The notes under the pieces: generated by a model
What the model saw: the letters and a program-made list of their open reading frames with translations, nothing else
Told to the model about the DNA's origin: nothing
Databases searched by the model: none
Shown here: piece by piece, positions 56,103 through 64,000 of the stretch
How the letters are laid out: the number at the start of each line of letters is the position of its first letter
Position numbering within the stretch: the first letter of the stretch is position 1
Origin: Limimaricola cinnabarinus LL-001
GTDB taxonomy: Bacteria; Pseudomonadota; Alphaproteobacteria; Rhodobacterales; Rhodobacteraceae
Reading direction: 5' to 3'
Assembly: GCF_000466965.1 (NCBI RefSeq)
Contig: NZ_BATB01000009.1
Location: 25,883-89,882 of the forward strand
DNA: 64,000 bases
Made by a program: the position numbers and the translations under genes

Positions 56103-57285
56103 TCAAGAGGCGGCGTCGTAGGCCCGCTCTCCATGCACCGCGAGGTCGAGCCCCTCGGTCTCGATGTCGCGGCTCACCCGCAGCGGTGTCACGAGGCCTA
56201 CGAGCTTGATCAGCACCACGGTCGCCACCACGGTCCAGATCCCGACCACCGCGAGACCGCCAAGCTGCGCCGTCCAAGTGCCCGCCCCGAACACCGCGAT
56301 CATGATCGTACCGAAGATACCCCCCCACCCCGTGCACTGCAAAGACGTCGAGCGAATCGTCGACCCTGAGCTTCACCCGGAACAGGTGCACCGCCTCCTG
56401 ACACAGCACGCCGGCAACGGCGCCGATAACCAGCGCCTCGACCGGGCCGACGAAACCCGAGGCCGGCGTGATCGAGGCCAGCCCCGCGATGGTGCCGGTG
56501 ACGAGGCCCACGAGCGACGCCTTGCCGAACTTGACCTTTTCCCACAGCGCCCAGGCGAGCGAGGCGGAGGCCGCCGATAGATGCGTGACGGTGATCGCCA
56601 TCGCCGCTCCGCCATCGGCGGCAAGCTGGCTGCCGCCGTTGAAGCCGAACCAGCCGACCCAGAGCATCGCCGCGCCGATCATCACATAGCCCGGGTTGTG
56701 CGGCGGCGTGGTGGTGGTACGGCGCGGGCCGAGGAACAGCGCCAGCAGCAGCGCCGCGAGACCGGCGGTCTCGTGCACCACGATGCCGCCCGCGAAGTCG
56801 CGCACCCCGGTTTCGCCGAAGATGCCGCCATCGGCCAGCATGCCGCCGCCCCAGATCCAGTGCACCACCGGCGCATATACGACGAGCATCCACAGCCCCG
56901 AGAACAGCAGCACGAAACCGAAGCCGACGCGCTCCACATAGGCGCCGACGATCAGCGCGGGCGTGATGATCGCGAAGGTCATCTGGAACGCGAAGAACAG
57001 GATCTCGGGCAGCGTGCCGGACAGGCTGTCGGCATCGACGCCCGTGAGAAAGGCCTTGGACAGCCCGCCCCAGAGGCCGCCCGTGCCGGGGCCGAAGGCG
57101 ATGGAGTAGCCGAACCCGAACCACAATACGCTCATCAGGCAGGCGATGGCGTAGCAGTGCATGAACACGCTGAGCACGTTGCGGGCGCGTACGAGCCCGC
57201 CATAAAAGAGCGCCAGACCCGGCAGAGTCATGAACAGGACCAGCGCCGTTGCGGTGATGATCCAGGCCGTATCCGCTCCATTCAT
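56103..57285 (-). CDS. amtB: ammonium transporter AmtB (frameshifted in this sequence)
   Basis: About 393 residues after removing one extra G in a seven-G run (plus-strand C run 56320-56326), which joins FAVHGVGG to IFGTIMIAVFGAGTW. Eleven hydrophobic helices are expected; the twin pore histidines are in VVHETAGLAALL and FAVHGVGG. It conducts ammonium across the inner membrane. No glnK gene is adjacent, unlike the usual glnK-amtB pair. The ATG at 57285 has AAGGAA 8 bases upstream. Confidence 0.92.
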
Positions 57286-57529
57286 TCGATGATTCCTTTC
57301 GACAGTCCACGCAGCAGGGGTTGCCGCGAAAAAGCTGACCGGAACGGCCAATTAAACGGCAAACCTCGGTAACGCTGCGCAATTCGGGGGCAGTACCTGA
57401 ACCGCACAATATTTGGGCTGTTCGGAGCGCGAATGGCATGATTGTCGGCTCATCCGAAATCCGGCCTTTCCCCCTGCCCCGCGCCAGAAACCCGTCGCGG
57501 CAGCCGGCCGATGCCGCTATGGGACAAGC

Positions 57530-58669
57530 ATGACCGACAACATATTCGAGATCTTCCTGCAGGCCCCTCCGGGGCTTGAAACGCTTTTGGCTGACGAGGC
57601 GCGCGAAAAGGGTTTCGATGCCCCCGCCACGGTGCCGGGGGGCGTGACCACACGCGGCGGCTGGAACGAGGTCTGGCGCGCCAATCTCGAACTGCGCGGC
57701 GCGGGTCGGGTGCTGGTGCGGATCGGCGGTTTCATGGCCTTTCACCTCGCGCAGCTTGACAAGCGGGCGCGCAAGTTCGCATGGGAGCAGGTCCTGCGGT
57801 CGGGCGAGACGGTGCGCGTCGATGTGGTCTGCCGCCGCTCCAAGATCTACCACGCAGGCGCCGCGAAACAGCGCATCGAAACGGCGCTCGAAGCCTTTGG
57901 CGCCGTGATCGCCCAAGGCGCGGAGGACGGCGAGGAATCCGATGCGAGCGCCATCGCGATCAAGGTGCGGATCGAGGACAACGAGGTGCTGATCAGCCTC
58001 GACAGTTCGGGCGCGCCGCTGCACCGGCGCGGCACCAAGCAGTTCGTCGGCAAGGCCCCGATGCGCGAGACGCTGGCGGCCCTGTTCCTGCGCGCCTGCG
58101 GATATGACGGGCGCGAGCCGGTTTACGATCCGATGTGCGGCTCGGGCACCTTCGTGCTGGAGGCAGCCGGGATCGCCGCGGGCCGTGCGCCCGGCCTAAC
58201 GCGCTCCTTCGCTTTCGAACGGTTGGCGAGCTTCGATGCCGAACGCTGGGCCCGGATGCGCGATGGTGCCGCCAGCGGGAGGGCCACTGGTCTGCGCTTT
58301 GCCGGATCGGACCGCGACGCGGGCGCCATATCGGGGGCGCGCGCCAATGCCGAGCGGGCCGGGCTCGATGACATCGCCTCGTTCGGCCACGCTGCCATAA
58401 GCGACGCGGCCCCGGCCGATGGCCCGCCGGGCCTCGTCATCGTCAATCCGCCCTATGGCGGGCGGATCGGCAACAAGAAGCTGCTCTACAGGCTGCACGG
58501 CGCGCTGGGCGAAACGCTGCGCCGCAATTTTCGCGGCTGGCGCGTCGGCATCGTCACGAGCGAGCCCGGTCTGGCCCGTGCCACCGGCCTGCCGGTGACC
58601 CCATGGGGGCCCGCGGTGCCTCATGGCGGGCTCAAGATCACACTCTTCACCGCCCCGCCGATCGGCTGA
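57530..58669 (+). CDS. THUMP-domain RNA methyltransferase (RlmL N-terminal/YpsC type)
   Basis: A 379-residue protein with an N-terminal ferredoxin-like/THUMP region (about 1-165) and a Rossmann SAM-dependent methyltransferase. DPMCGSGTFVLEAAG binds SAM, and the NPPYGGRIG motif fits N2-guanine methylation of 23S rRNA or a similar RNA. The start MTDNIFEIFLQAPPGLETLL is typical. It converges on the S10 operon terminator. Confidence 0.9.
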   Translation: MTDNIFEIFLQAPPGLETLLADEAREKGFDAPATVPGGVTTRGGWNEVWRANLELRGAGRVLVRIGGFMAFHLAQLDKRARKFAWEQVLRSGETVRVDVVCRRSKIYHAGAAKQRIETALEAFGAVIAQGAEDGEESDASAIAIKVRIEDNEVLISLDSSGAPLHRRGTKQFVGKAPMRETLAALFLRACGYDGREPVYDPMCGSGTFVLEAAGIAAGRAPGLTRSFAFERLASFDAERWARMRDGAASGRATGLRFAGSDRDAGAISGARANAERAGLDDIASFGHAAISDAAPADGPPGLVIVNPPYGGRIGNKKLLYRLHGALGETLRRNFRGWRVGIVTSEPGLARATGLPVTPWGPAVPHGGLKITLFTAPPIG

Positions 58670-58734
58670 GCCCGTCGCGCTGCCGACTGCGGGGCGTGTG
58701 CGCCAAACCCGCCTGCCGCGTTACCTTTCGAAAT

Positions 58735-58769
58735 GAAAAGGCCCCCACCGATCTCTCGGCGGGGGCCTT
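58735..58769 (-). terminator. intrinsic terminator ending the S10 operon after rplP
   Basis: On the minus strand a stem AAGGCCCCC-x-CCG pairs with its complement (58738-58769) and runs into TTTT. It is also usable from the plus strand for the methyltransferase gene. Confidence 0.85.
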
Positions 58770-58803
58770 CCTGTCTCATCGGAGCTTTCGGGCCCCGATC
58801 CGC

Positions 58804-59217
58804 TTACCAGTCCTCGCGGACCACGGTGCGGGTCTTGATCGGCAGCTTCATCGCGGCAAGGCGCAGGGCCTCGCGAGCGACGCTTTCGCTAACGCCGTCG
58901 ATCTCGAACATCACGCGGCCCGGCTTGACCTTGGCGGCCCAGAAATCGACCGAACCCTTACCCTTACCCATCCGGACTTCGGTGGGCTTGGAGGTCACGG
59001 GCGTGTCCGGGAAGATCCGGATCCAGACCCGGCCCTGACGCTTCATGTGACGGGTCAGTGCGCGGCGAGCCGCCTCGATCTGACGCGCCGTGATGCGCTC
59101 GGGCTGAACGGCCTTGAGGCCGAAGGAGCCGAAGTCCAGGTTGAAGCCGCCCTTGGCCTCACCATGGATGCGGCCCTTGTGCTGCTTGCGGAACTTTGTG
59201 CGCTTCGGTTGAAGCAT
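58804..59217 (-). CDS. rplP: 50S ribosomal protein L16
   Basis: A 137-residue L16 with [19 protein letters not shown] at the start and the conserved [22 protein letters not shown]. It is the last gene of the S10 cluster here; the usual next gene (rpmC) is absent and a terminator follows. Confidence 0.97.
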   Translation of the reverse strand: MLQPKRTKFRKQHKGRIHGEAKGGFNLDFGSFGLKAVQPERITARQIEAARRALTRHMKRQGRVWIRIFPDTPVTSKPTEVRMGKGKGSVDFWAAKVKPGRVMFEIDGVSESVAREALRLAAMKLPIKTRTVVREDW

Positions 59218-59231
59218 GTCTCAGCCCTCCC

Positions 59232-59938
59232 TTACCGGCGGCCGCCGGCGCCGCGGGGCACGGGGCCCTCTTGCAGCTCGGCCTGTTTACGGTCACGCGC
59301 CTGCGGATCATGTTCCATGATCTCGCCTTTGAAGATCCAGACCTTGATCCCGATGATGCCATAGGGGGTCACGGCTTCAGACAGCGCATAGTCGATGTCG
59401 GCGCGCAGCGTATGCAGCGGCACCCGGCCCTCGCGGTACCATTCGGTCCGCGCGATCTCGGCACCGCCGAGACGACCGGCGACGTTCACACGGATGCCCA
59501 GGGCCCCCATGCGCATCGCGTTCTGCACCGCACGCTTCATCGCGCGACGGAACGACACCCGGCGCTCGAGCTGCTGGGCGATGGACTCGCCCACCAGAGC
59601 GGCGTCGAGCTCGGGCTTGCGGACCTCGACGATGTTGAGGTGCAGCTCGGACTTCGTCAGGTTCGCCAGCTTCTTGCGCAGCGTCTCGATGTCCGCGCCT
59701 TTCTTGCCGATGATGACGCCCGGACGCGCGGCGTGGATCGTGACCCGGCACTTGCGGTGCGGGCGCTCGATGATCACGCGGCTGATGCCGGCCTGCTTGC
59801 TTCCTTCTTGATGAAGTCCTTGATCTTGAGGTCTTCGAGAAGAAGATCGCCGTAGTCCTTGGTGTCGGCGTACCAGCGGCTGTCCCAAGTCCGGTTGACC
59901 TGGAGCCGCATGCCGACGGGATTGACCTTGTTACCCAT
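59232..59938 (-). CDS. rpsC: 30S ribosomal protein S3 (frameshifted in this sequence)
   Basis: About 235 residues after adding one base near 59800, which makes [21 protein letters not shown] continuous. The KH domain [20 protein letters not shown] and the C-terminal [20 protein letters not shown] are intact. S3 is essential, so the break is best explained as a sequencing error. The start ([20 protein letters not shown]) overlaps the rplV stop. Confidence 0.95.
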
Positions 59939-60318
59939 TAGGCTTGCTCCTCGACCTGACGAACCGTGATGGTGAGTTCCGAGAACGGCTTGACGATCTT
60001 GCCGAACCGGCCACGAGCCCGCGGACGACCACGCTTCATGATCAGGTTCTTGCCAACCCAAGCCTCGGCGACGACGAGTTCGTCGACATCAAGGTTGTGG
60101 TTGTTCTCGGCGTTCGCGATCGCGGACTGCAGGCACTTCTTGACGTCGGCAGCGATGCGCTTCTTCGAGAAGGTCAGGTCCGTAAGGGCCTTCTCCACCT
60201 TCTTGCCACGGATCATTGCGGCAACGAGGTTGAGCTTCTGCGGGCTGGTGCGCAGCATCCGGGTCTTGGCCATCGCCTCGTTGTCGGCGACGCGGCGGGG
60301 ATTCTTGTCCTTGCTCAT
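59938..60318 (-). CDS. rplV: 50S ribosomal protein L22
   Basis: A 126-residue L22 with ARTKMLR-like opening ([19 protein letters not shown]) and the conserved [19 protein letters not shown] loop that lines the exit tunnel. It may start at an internal ATG (AMAKTRM) rather than at 60318. Overlaps rpsC by one base. Confidence 0.96.
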   Translation of the reverse strand: MSKDKNPRRVADNEAMAKTRMLRTSPQKLNLVAAMIRGKKVEKALTDLTFSKKRIAADVKKCLQSAIANAENNHNLDVDELVVAEAWVGKNLIMKRGRPRARGRFGKIVKPFSELTITVRQVEEQA

Positions 60319-60321
60319 GGC

Positions 60322-60600
60322 TTACTTCCGCTTCGCTTTTTTATCAGCGGCGTGGCCGGTGTAAGTCCGGGTGGGCGAATACTCACCGAACTTCTGACCG
60401 ATCATGTCCTCGCTGACGTTGACGGGGATGTGCTTGCGACCGTTGTACACACCGAACGTCAGGCCCACGAACTGGGGCAGGATCGTCGAACGGCGCGACC
60501 AGATCTTGATCACTTCGTTGCGGCCGGACTCGCGCGACGCTTCGGCTTTCTTAAGCACGTAAGCATCGACGAAAGGGCCTTTCCAAACAGAACGAGCCAT
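60322..60600 (-). CDS. rpsS: 30S ribosomal protein S19
   Basis: A 92-residue S19 ([57 protein letters not shown]). Spacing to rplB and rplV is 3 bases on each side. Confidence 0.97.
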   Translation of the reverse strand: MARSVWKGPFVDAYVLKKAEASRESGRNEVIKIWSRRSTILPQFVGLTFGVYNGRKHIPVNVSEDMIGQKFGEYSPTRTYTGHAADKKAKRK

Positions 60601-60603
60601 GTG

Positions 60604-61446
60604 TTAACGGCCTTTCTTGCGAGCGTGGCGCGAACGAAGGATGAGCTTCGACGACGCCTTGTTCTTGTCACGGGTGCGCGCACCCTTGGTCGGCTTGCCC
60701 CAGGGCGTAACCGGGTGACGGCCGCCCGATGTCCGACCTTCACCACCGCCATGCGGGTGATCGATCGGGTTCATCGCAACGCCGCGGACCGCGGGACGCT
60801 TGCCGAAGTGGCGGTTGCGACCGGCCTTGCCGAGATTCTGGTTCGAGTGGTCCGCGTTCGAGACCGCGCCGACCGTCGCCATGCATTCCTGACGCACGAG
60901 ACGCAGCTCGCCCGAGGAGAGACGGATCTGGGCGTAGCCGCCATCGCGACCGACGAACTGGGCATAGGTGCCCGCCGAACGTGCGATCTGGCCACCCTTG
61001 CCGGGCTTCATCTCGATGTTGTGGACGATCGTGCCGATCGGCATGCCCGAGAAGGGCATCGCGTTGCCGGGCTTGACGTCGACCTTGGCGCCCGCGATCA
61101 CCTTGTCGCCGATCGAGACGCGCTGCGGCGCCAGGATGTAAGCCTGTTCGCCGTCTTCGTACTGGATCAGCGCGATGAAGGCGGTGCGGTTGGGGTCGTA
61201 TTCGATGCGGGCGATGACGGCCTGCATGTCGAACTTGTTGCGCTTGAAATCGACGATCCGGTAGAGGCGCTTCGCACCACCACCACGACGACGCATCGTG
61301 ATCCGTCCGGTGTTGTTCCGGCCGCCCGACTTCGTCAGACCCTCGGTGAGGGCCTTGACGGGGCGTCCTTTCCAAAGCTCCGAACGGTCGATCAGCACCA
61401 GCCCGCGCTGGCCCGGCGTCGTCGGCTTGTACGACTTGAGTGCCAT
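60604..61446 (-). CDS. rplB: 50S ribosomal protein L2
   Basis: A 280-residue L2, including the peptidyl-transferase-centre region [20 protein letters not shown]. Complete and normal. Upstream, between it and rplW, is a strong terminator-like hairpin. Confidence 0.98.
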   Translation of the reverse strand: MALKSYKPTTPGQRGLVLIDRSELWKGRPVKALTEGLTKSGGRNNTGRITMRRRGGGAKRLYRIVDFKRNKFDMQAVIARIEYDPNRTAFIALIQYEDGEQAYILAPQRVSIGDKVIAGAKVDVKPGNAMPFSGMPIGTIVHNIEMKPGKGGQIARSAGTYAQFVGRDGGYAQIRLSSGELRLVRQECMATVGAVSNADHSNQNLGKAGRNRHFGKRPAVRGVAMNPIDHPHGGGEGRTSGGRHPVTPWGKPTKGARTRDKNKASSKLILRSRHARKKGR

Positions 61447-61531
61447 GCTTGTGTCTTCCGTTGCTTTGCGGGCGATCCCGAATGGATGGCCCGGTTGTGA
61501 TTAGGGCCCCGAAGGTCCCCGGCTTGTCGTA

Positions 61532-61564
61532 AAAGGAGCGGCCCCGGACGAATCCGGGGCCGCA
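61532..61564 (-). terminator. terminator-like hairpin inside the S10 operon (rplW/rplB gap)
   Basis: On the minus strand an 11-bp stem GCGGCCCCGGA/TCCGGGGCCGC with a TTCG loop (61539-61564) is followed by TCCTTTT. It meets the usual criteria for an intrinsic terminator or attenuator, placed 17 bases after the rplW stop and about 85 bases before rplB. Confidence 0.75.
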
Positions 61565-61580
61565 CCGATGGGGTCACCTA

Positions 61581-61877
61581 TTAGAGACCGGTCGAGACGT
61601 CAATGCTGTTGCCCTCTTCGAGCGTCACATAGGCTTTCTTGACGTCCTTGCGGGTGCCCAGCGTGCCGCGGAACCGCTTGACCTTGCCCTTGGTGACGAC
61701 GGTATTGACCGCCTTCACCTTGACCGAGAACAGCGCCTCGACGGCTTCCTTGATCTGCGGCTTGTTGGCGTCGATCGCCACCTCGAAGACCACCGCATTG
61801 GCTTCGGAAGCCAGGGTCGCCTTCTCGGTGATGATCGGCTTGCGGATCACGTCGTAATGTTCGGGTTTCACGCTCAT
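61581..61877 (-). CDS. rplW: 50S ribosomal protein L23
   Basis: A 98-residue L23 ([35 protein letters not shown]). L23 sits at the exit tunnel and docks SRP and trigger factor. Its start overlaps the rplD stop. Confidence 0.97.
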   Translation of the reverse strand: MSVKPEHYDVIRKPIITEKATLASEANAVVFEVAIDANKPQIKEAVEALFSVKVKAVNTVVTKGKVKRFRGTLGTRKDVKKAYVTLEEGNSIDVSTGL

Positions 61878-62491
61878 TTCAGACGAGCCTCCAGAGCTTC
61901 GACAGCCGCCTTGGTGAGCACGAGCGTGTCACTGCGCAGGATGTCGTAGACGTTGGCACCCATCGAGGGGAGCACGTCCAGGTTGGCGATGTTGCGCGCG
62001 GCCTGGGCGAAGCCCTCGTTGATCGCCGCGGCGTCGATGACCAGCGCCCGCTTCCAGCCGAGATTCGCGACCTGCTTGGCGAGCACCGAAGTCTTGCCCT
62101 CGGTCTCGATGCTGTCGAGAACCACCAGCTCGCCAGCCTTCTGCTTCGCCGAGAGGGCGTGCTTGAGACCGAGCTTGCGGAACTTCTTGGTCAGCTCGTG
62201 CTCGTGGCTGCGGGGCGTCGGGCCCTTGTAGGTGCCACCGTGACGGAAGATCGGGGCGCCCTTGGAGCCGTGGCGTGCGCCACCGGTGCCCTTCTGGCGG
62301 TAGATCTTCTTGGTCGAGTAGCTGACCTCGGAGCGGCCCAGCGTCGAGTGCGTGCCCTGCTGGGTCCGCGCGCGCTGCCAGCGCACGACGCGGTGCAGGA
62401 TGTCGGCGCGCGGTTCGAGACCGAAGATCGCGTCGTCGAGATCGACGGAACCCGCGGAGGCGCCGTCCAGCTTGATCGCATCAGCCTTCAT
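61874..62491 (-). CDS. rplD: 50S ribosomal protein L4
   Basis: A 205-residue L4. The tunnel loop has [21 protein letters not shown]. It starts [10 protein letters not shown] at 62491, overlapping the rplC end by 11 bases. Confidence 0.96.
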   Translation of the reverse strand: MKADAIKLDGASAGSVDLDDAIFGLEPRADILHRVVRWQRARTQQGTHSTLGRSEVSYSTKKIYRQKGTGGARHGSKGAPIFRHGGTYKGPTPRSHEHELTKKFRKLGLKHALSAKQKAGELVVLDSIETEGKTSVLAKQVANLGWKRALVIDAAAINEGFAQAARNIANLDVLPSMGANVYDILRSDTLVLTKAAVEALEARLK

Positions 62492-63284
62492 TGTTCTCAC
62501 CCTTCTCAGCGGTGTCGATCGCGGCCTGCTCGGCCTCGGCGGCGGCTTCCTCGGCGGCGTGGGCCTCGGCGGCTGCCTCGTCGGCGAGACGCTTGGCTTC
62601 TTCGGCATGGCTACGCAGGCCGGCGGGGAACACGACGTTCTCGCCGGTCGGCTTCTTCACGGCGTCCTTGACCGTGACCCAGCCGCCCTTGCCACCCGGC
62701 ACGGCGCCCTTGACCATGATCAAACCACGGTCGGCGTCGGTCTTGATGACCTGCAGGTTCTGGGTGGTCACGCGGGCGGCGCCCATGTGACCGGCCATCT
62801 TCTTGCCCTTGAACACCTTGCCCGGGTCCTGACACTGGCCGGTCGAACCGTGCGAACGGTGCGACACGGACACGCCGTGGGACGCGCGCAGACCGCCGAA
62901 GTTGTGGCGCTTCATCGCACCGGCAAAGCCTTTGCCGATGGAGACGCCCGATACGTCGACGAACTGACCTTCGAAGTAGTGCGCGGCGATGATTTCCTCG
63001 CCCACTTCGATCATGTTCTCGGGGGCAACGCGGAACTCGGCGACCTTGCGCTTGGGCTCGACCTTGGCGGCGGCGAAGTGGCCGCGCATCGGCGCGCTGG
63101 TGCGCTTGGTCTTGGCGGTGCCGGCACCGAGCTGAACGGCGGTATAACCGTCACGCTCGACCGTGCGCTGCGCCACGACCTGCAGGTTGTCGAGCTGGAG
63201 CACGGTCACGGGGACCTGCTTGCCGTCCTCGAGGAAAAGACGGGTCATGCCCACCTTCTTGGCGATGATTCCGGAACGCAACAT
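62481..63284 (-). CDS. rplC: 50S ribosomal protein L3
   Basis: A 267-residue L3 with the normal start [17 protein letters not shown] and core [15 protein letters not shown]. From about residue 220 an acidic Ala/Glu tail ([20 protein letters not shown]...) extends some 45 residues past the E. coli length. ATG 63284 is chosen over a GTG six bases upstream because it gives the conserved N-terminus and follows a G-rich ribosome site. Confidence 0.96.
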   Translation of the reverse strand: MLRSGIIAKKVGMTRLFLEDGKQVPVTVLQLDNLQVVAQRTVERDGYTAVQLGAGTAKTKRTSAPMRGHFAAAKVEPKRKVAEFRVAPENMIEVGEEIIAAHYFEGQFVDVSGVSIGKGFAGAMKRHNFGGLRASHGVSVSHRSHGSTGQCQDPGKVFKGKKMAGHMGAARVTTQNLQVIKTDADRGLIMVKGAVPGGKGGWVTVKDAVKKPTGENVVFPAGLRSHAEEAKRLADEAAAEAHAAEEAAAEAEQAAIDTAEKGENNEG

Positions 63285-63295
63285 CGTCACCCCCC

Positions 63296-63610
63296 TCAGA
63301 CCTTGATTTCGACGTCGACGCCGGCGGCCAGGTCGAGCTTCATCAGCGCGTCCACGGTCTGCGGGGTCGGATCGACGATGTCGAGCAGCCGCTTGTGGGT
63401 GCGGATCTCGAACTGGTCACGGGATTTCTTGTCGATGTGCGGTCCACGAAGCACGGTGAACTTCTCGATCTTGTTCGGCAGCGGGATCGGTCCGCGGACA
63501 GAGGCGCCGGTGCGCTTGGCGGTGCTGACGATCTCGGCGGTGCTGGCATCCAGCACGCGATAATCGAAAGCCTTGAGCCGGATGCGGATATTCTGGCTTT
63601 GGGCGGCCAT
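63296..63610 (-). CDS. rpsJ: 30S ribosomal protein S10
   Basis: A 104-residue S10 ([40 protein letters not shown]). It also serves as NusE in antitermination. The first gene of the S10 cluster after tuf. Confidence 0.97.
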   Translation of the reverse strand: MAAQSQNIRIRLKAFDYRVLDASTAEIVSTAKRTGASVRGPIPLPNKIEKFTVLRGPHIDKKSRDQFEIRTHKRLLDIVDPTPQTVDALMKLDLAAGVDVEIKV

Positions 63611-63682
63611 GTTAGTCCCCTTCAAGGGTTCGGGTTGAGAGGTCGGCCGGGCGGTATTGCCGGTCCACGTCGAACCCGTCGG

Positions 63683-63718
63683 AAAAGTGGTGCGGGGCGG
63701 GCATTACACCCGCCCCGC
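63683..63718 (-). terminator. intrinsic terminator or attenuator between tuf and rpsJ
   Basis: On the minus strand a 10-bp stem GCGGGGCGGG/CCCGCCCCGC with a 7-base loop is followed by ACCACTTTT. Confidence 0.75.
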
Positions 63719-63741
63719 GGCGACGTCCACTGGGGGCGTCA

Positions 63742-64000
<259 letters not shown>

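Noticed and set aside
57286..57529. NtrC or sigma-54 sites before amtB
   Set aside because: No TGGCAC-N5-TTGCA or clear NtrC palindrome was found on the minus strand.

Overview
The window is a stretch of high-GC chromosome (roughly two-thirds G+C) from an alphaproteobacterium, most likely a member of the Rhodobacterales. Pointers are the F0 ATP synthase operon with both b and b' subunits, a MipZ ATPase, a GT14/DUF5928 glycosyltransferase beside a PAPS-type sulfotransferase, an H-type glycolate oxidase operon (glcDEF), a trehalose treZ-treY-glgX cluster and the gene arrangement of the S10 ribosomal operon. I see no prophage, insertion sequence, CRISPR array, rRNA or tRNA.

Layout. 1-3.4 kb: end of an unknown gene, an arylformamidase-like hydrolase, gabD and a DUF1285 gene. 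3.4-10.2 kb: a tightly overlapping module of MoxR ATPase, DUF58, BatA/DUF4159 and a VWA-like membrane protein. 11-15 kb: glcDEF. 15-17 kb: a trypsin-like protease, an hsp20 gene behind a ROSE-like RNA thermometer, and a stress flavoprotein. 17-22.9 kb: polA, a zinc-finger protein, an ABC ATPase, mscS and a HIT protein. 22.9-27.3 kb: a surface-glycan locus (GT14, sulfotransferase, acyltransferase, PAP2 phosphatase). 27.3-32 kb: a PfkB kinase, nth, an Ada-like protein, an OmpA lipoprotein and a FadR-type regulator. 32-34.7 kb: atpI-B-E-F'-F. 36.5-42.3 kb: ffh-GNAT-chorismate mutase-rpsP-bluB-rimM-(DUF1328)-trmD-rplS-rpmE. 43-48 kb: DEAD-box helicase, mipZ, an SDR and a glutathione-reductase-like flavoprotein. 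48-54.6 kb: treZ-treY-glgX. 54.8-58.7 kb: an SDR, a rhodanese, amtB and an RNA methyltransferase. 58.8-64 kb: tuf and the S10 operon, read right to left and ending at rplP.

Two patterns cut across these blocks. First, eleven single-base frameshifts (ten deletions, one insertion) break otherwise well-conserved genes, including the essential rpsC. Nearly all lie in short homopolymers and each one restores a family-typical full length when corrected, so I read them as sequencing errors and annotate each gene as one locus. Second, a promoter pattern GGAAC-N16/17-(C/T)GTT, the signature of the alphaproteobacterial general-stress sigma factor EcfG, sits correctly oriented upstream of at least seven genes here: the stress flavoprotein, a PAP2 phosphatase, an OmpA lipoprotein, a 24-residue membrane peptide, a DUF1328 peptide, a YghA-type SDR and treZ. 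This suggests a general-stress regulon scattered through the window, alongside the separate heat-shock control of hsp20.
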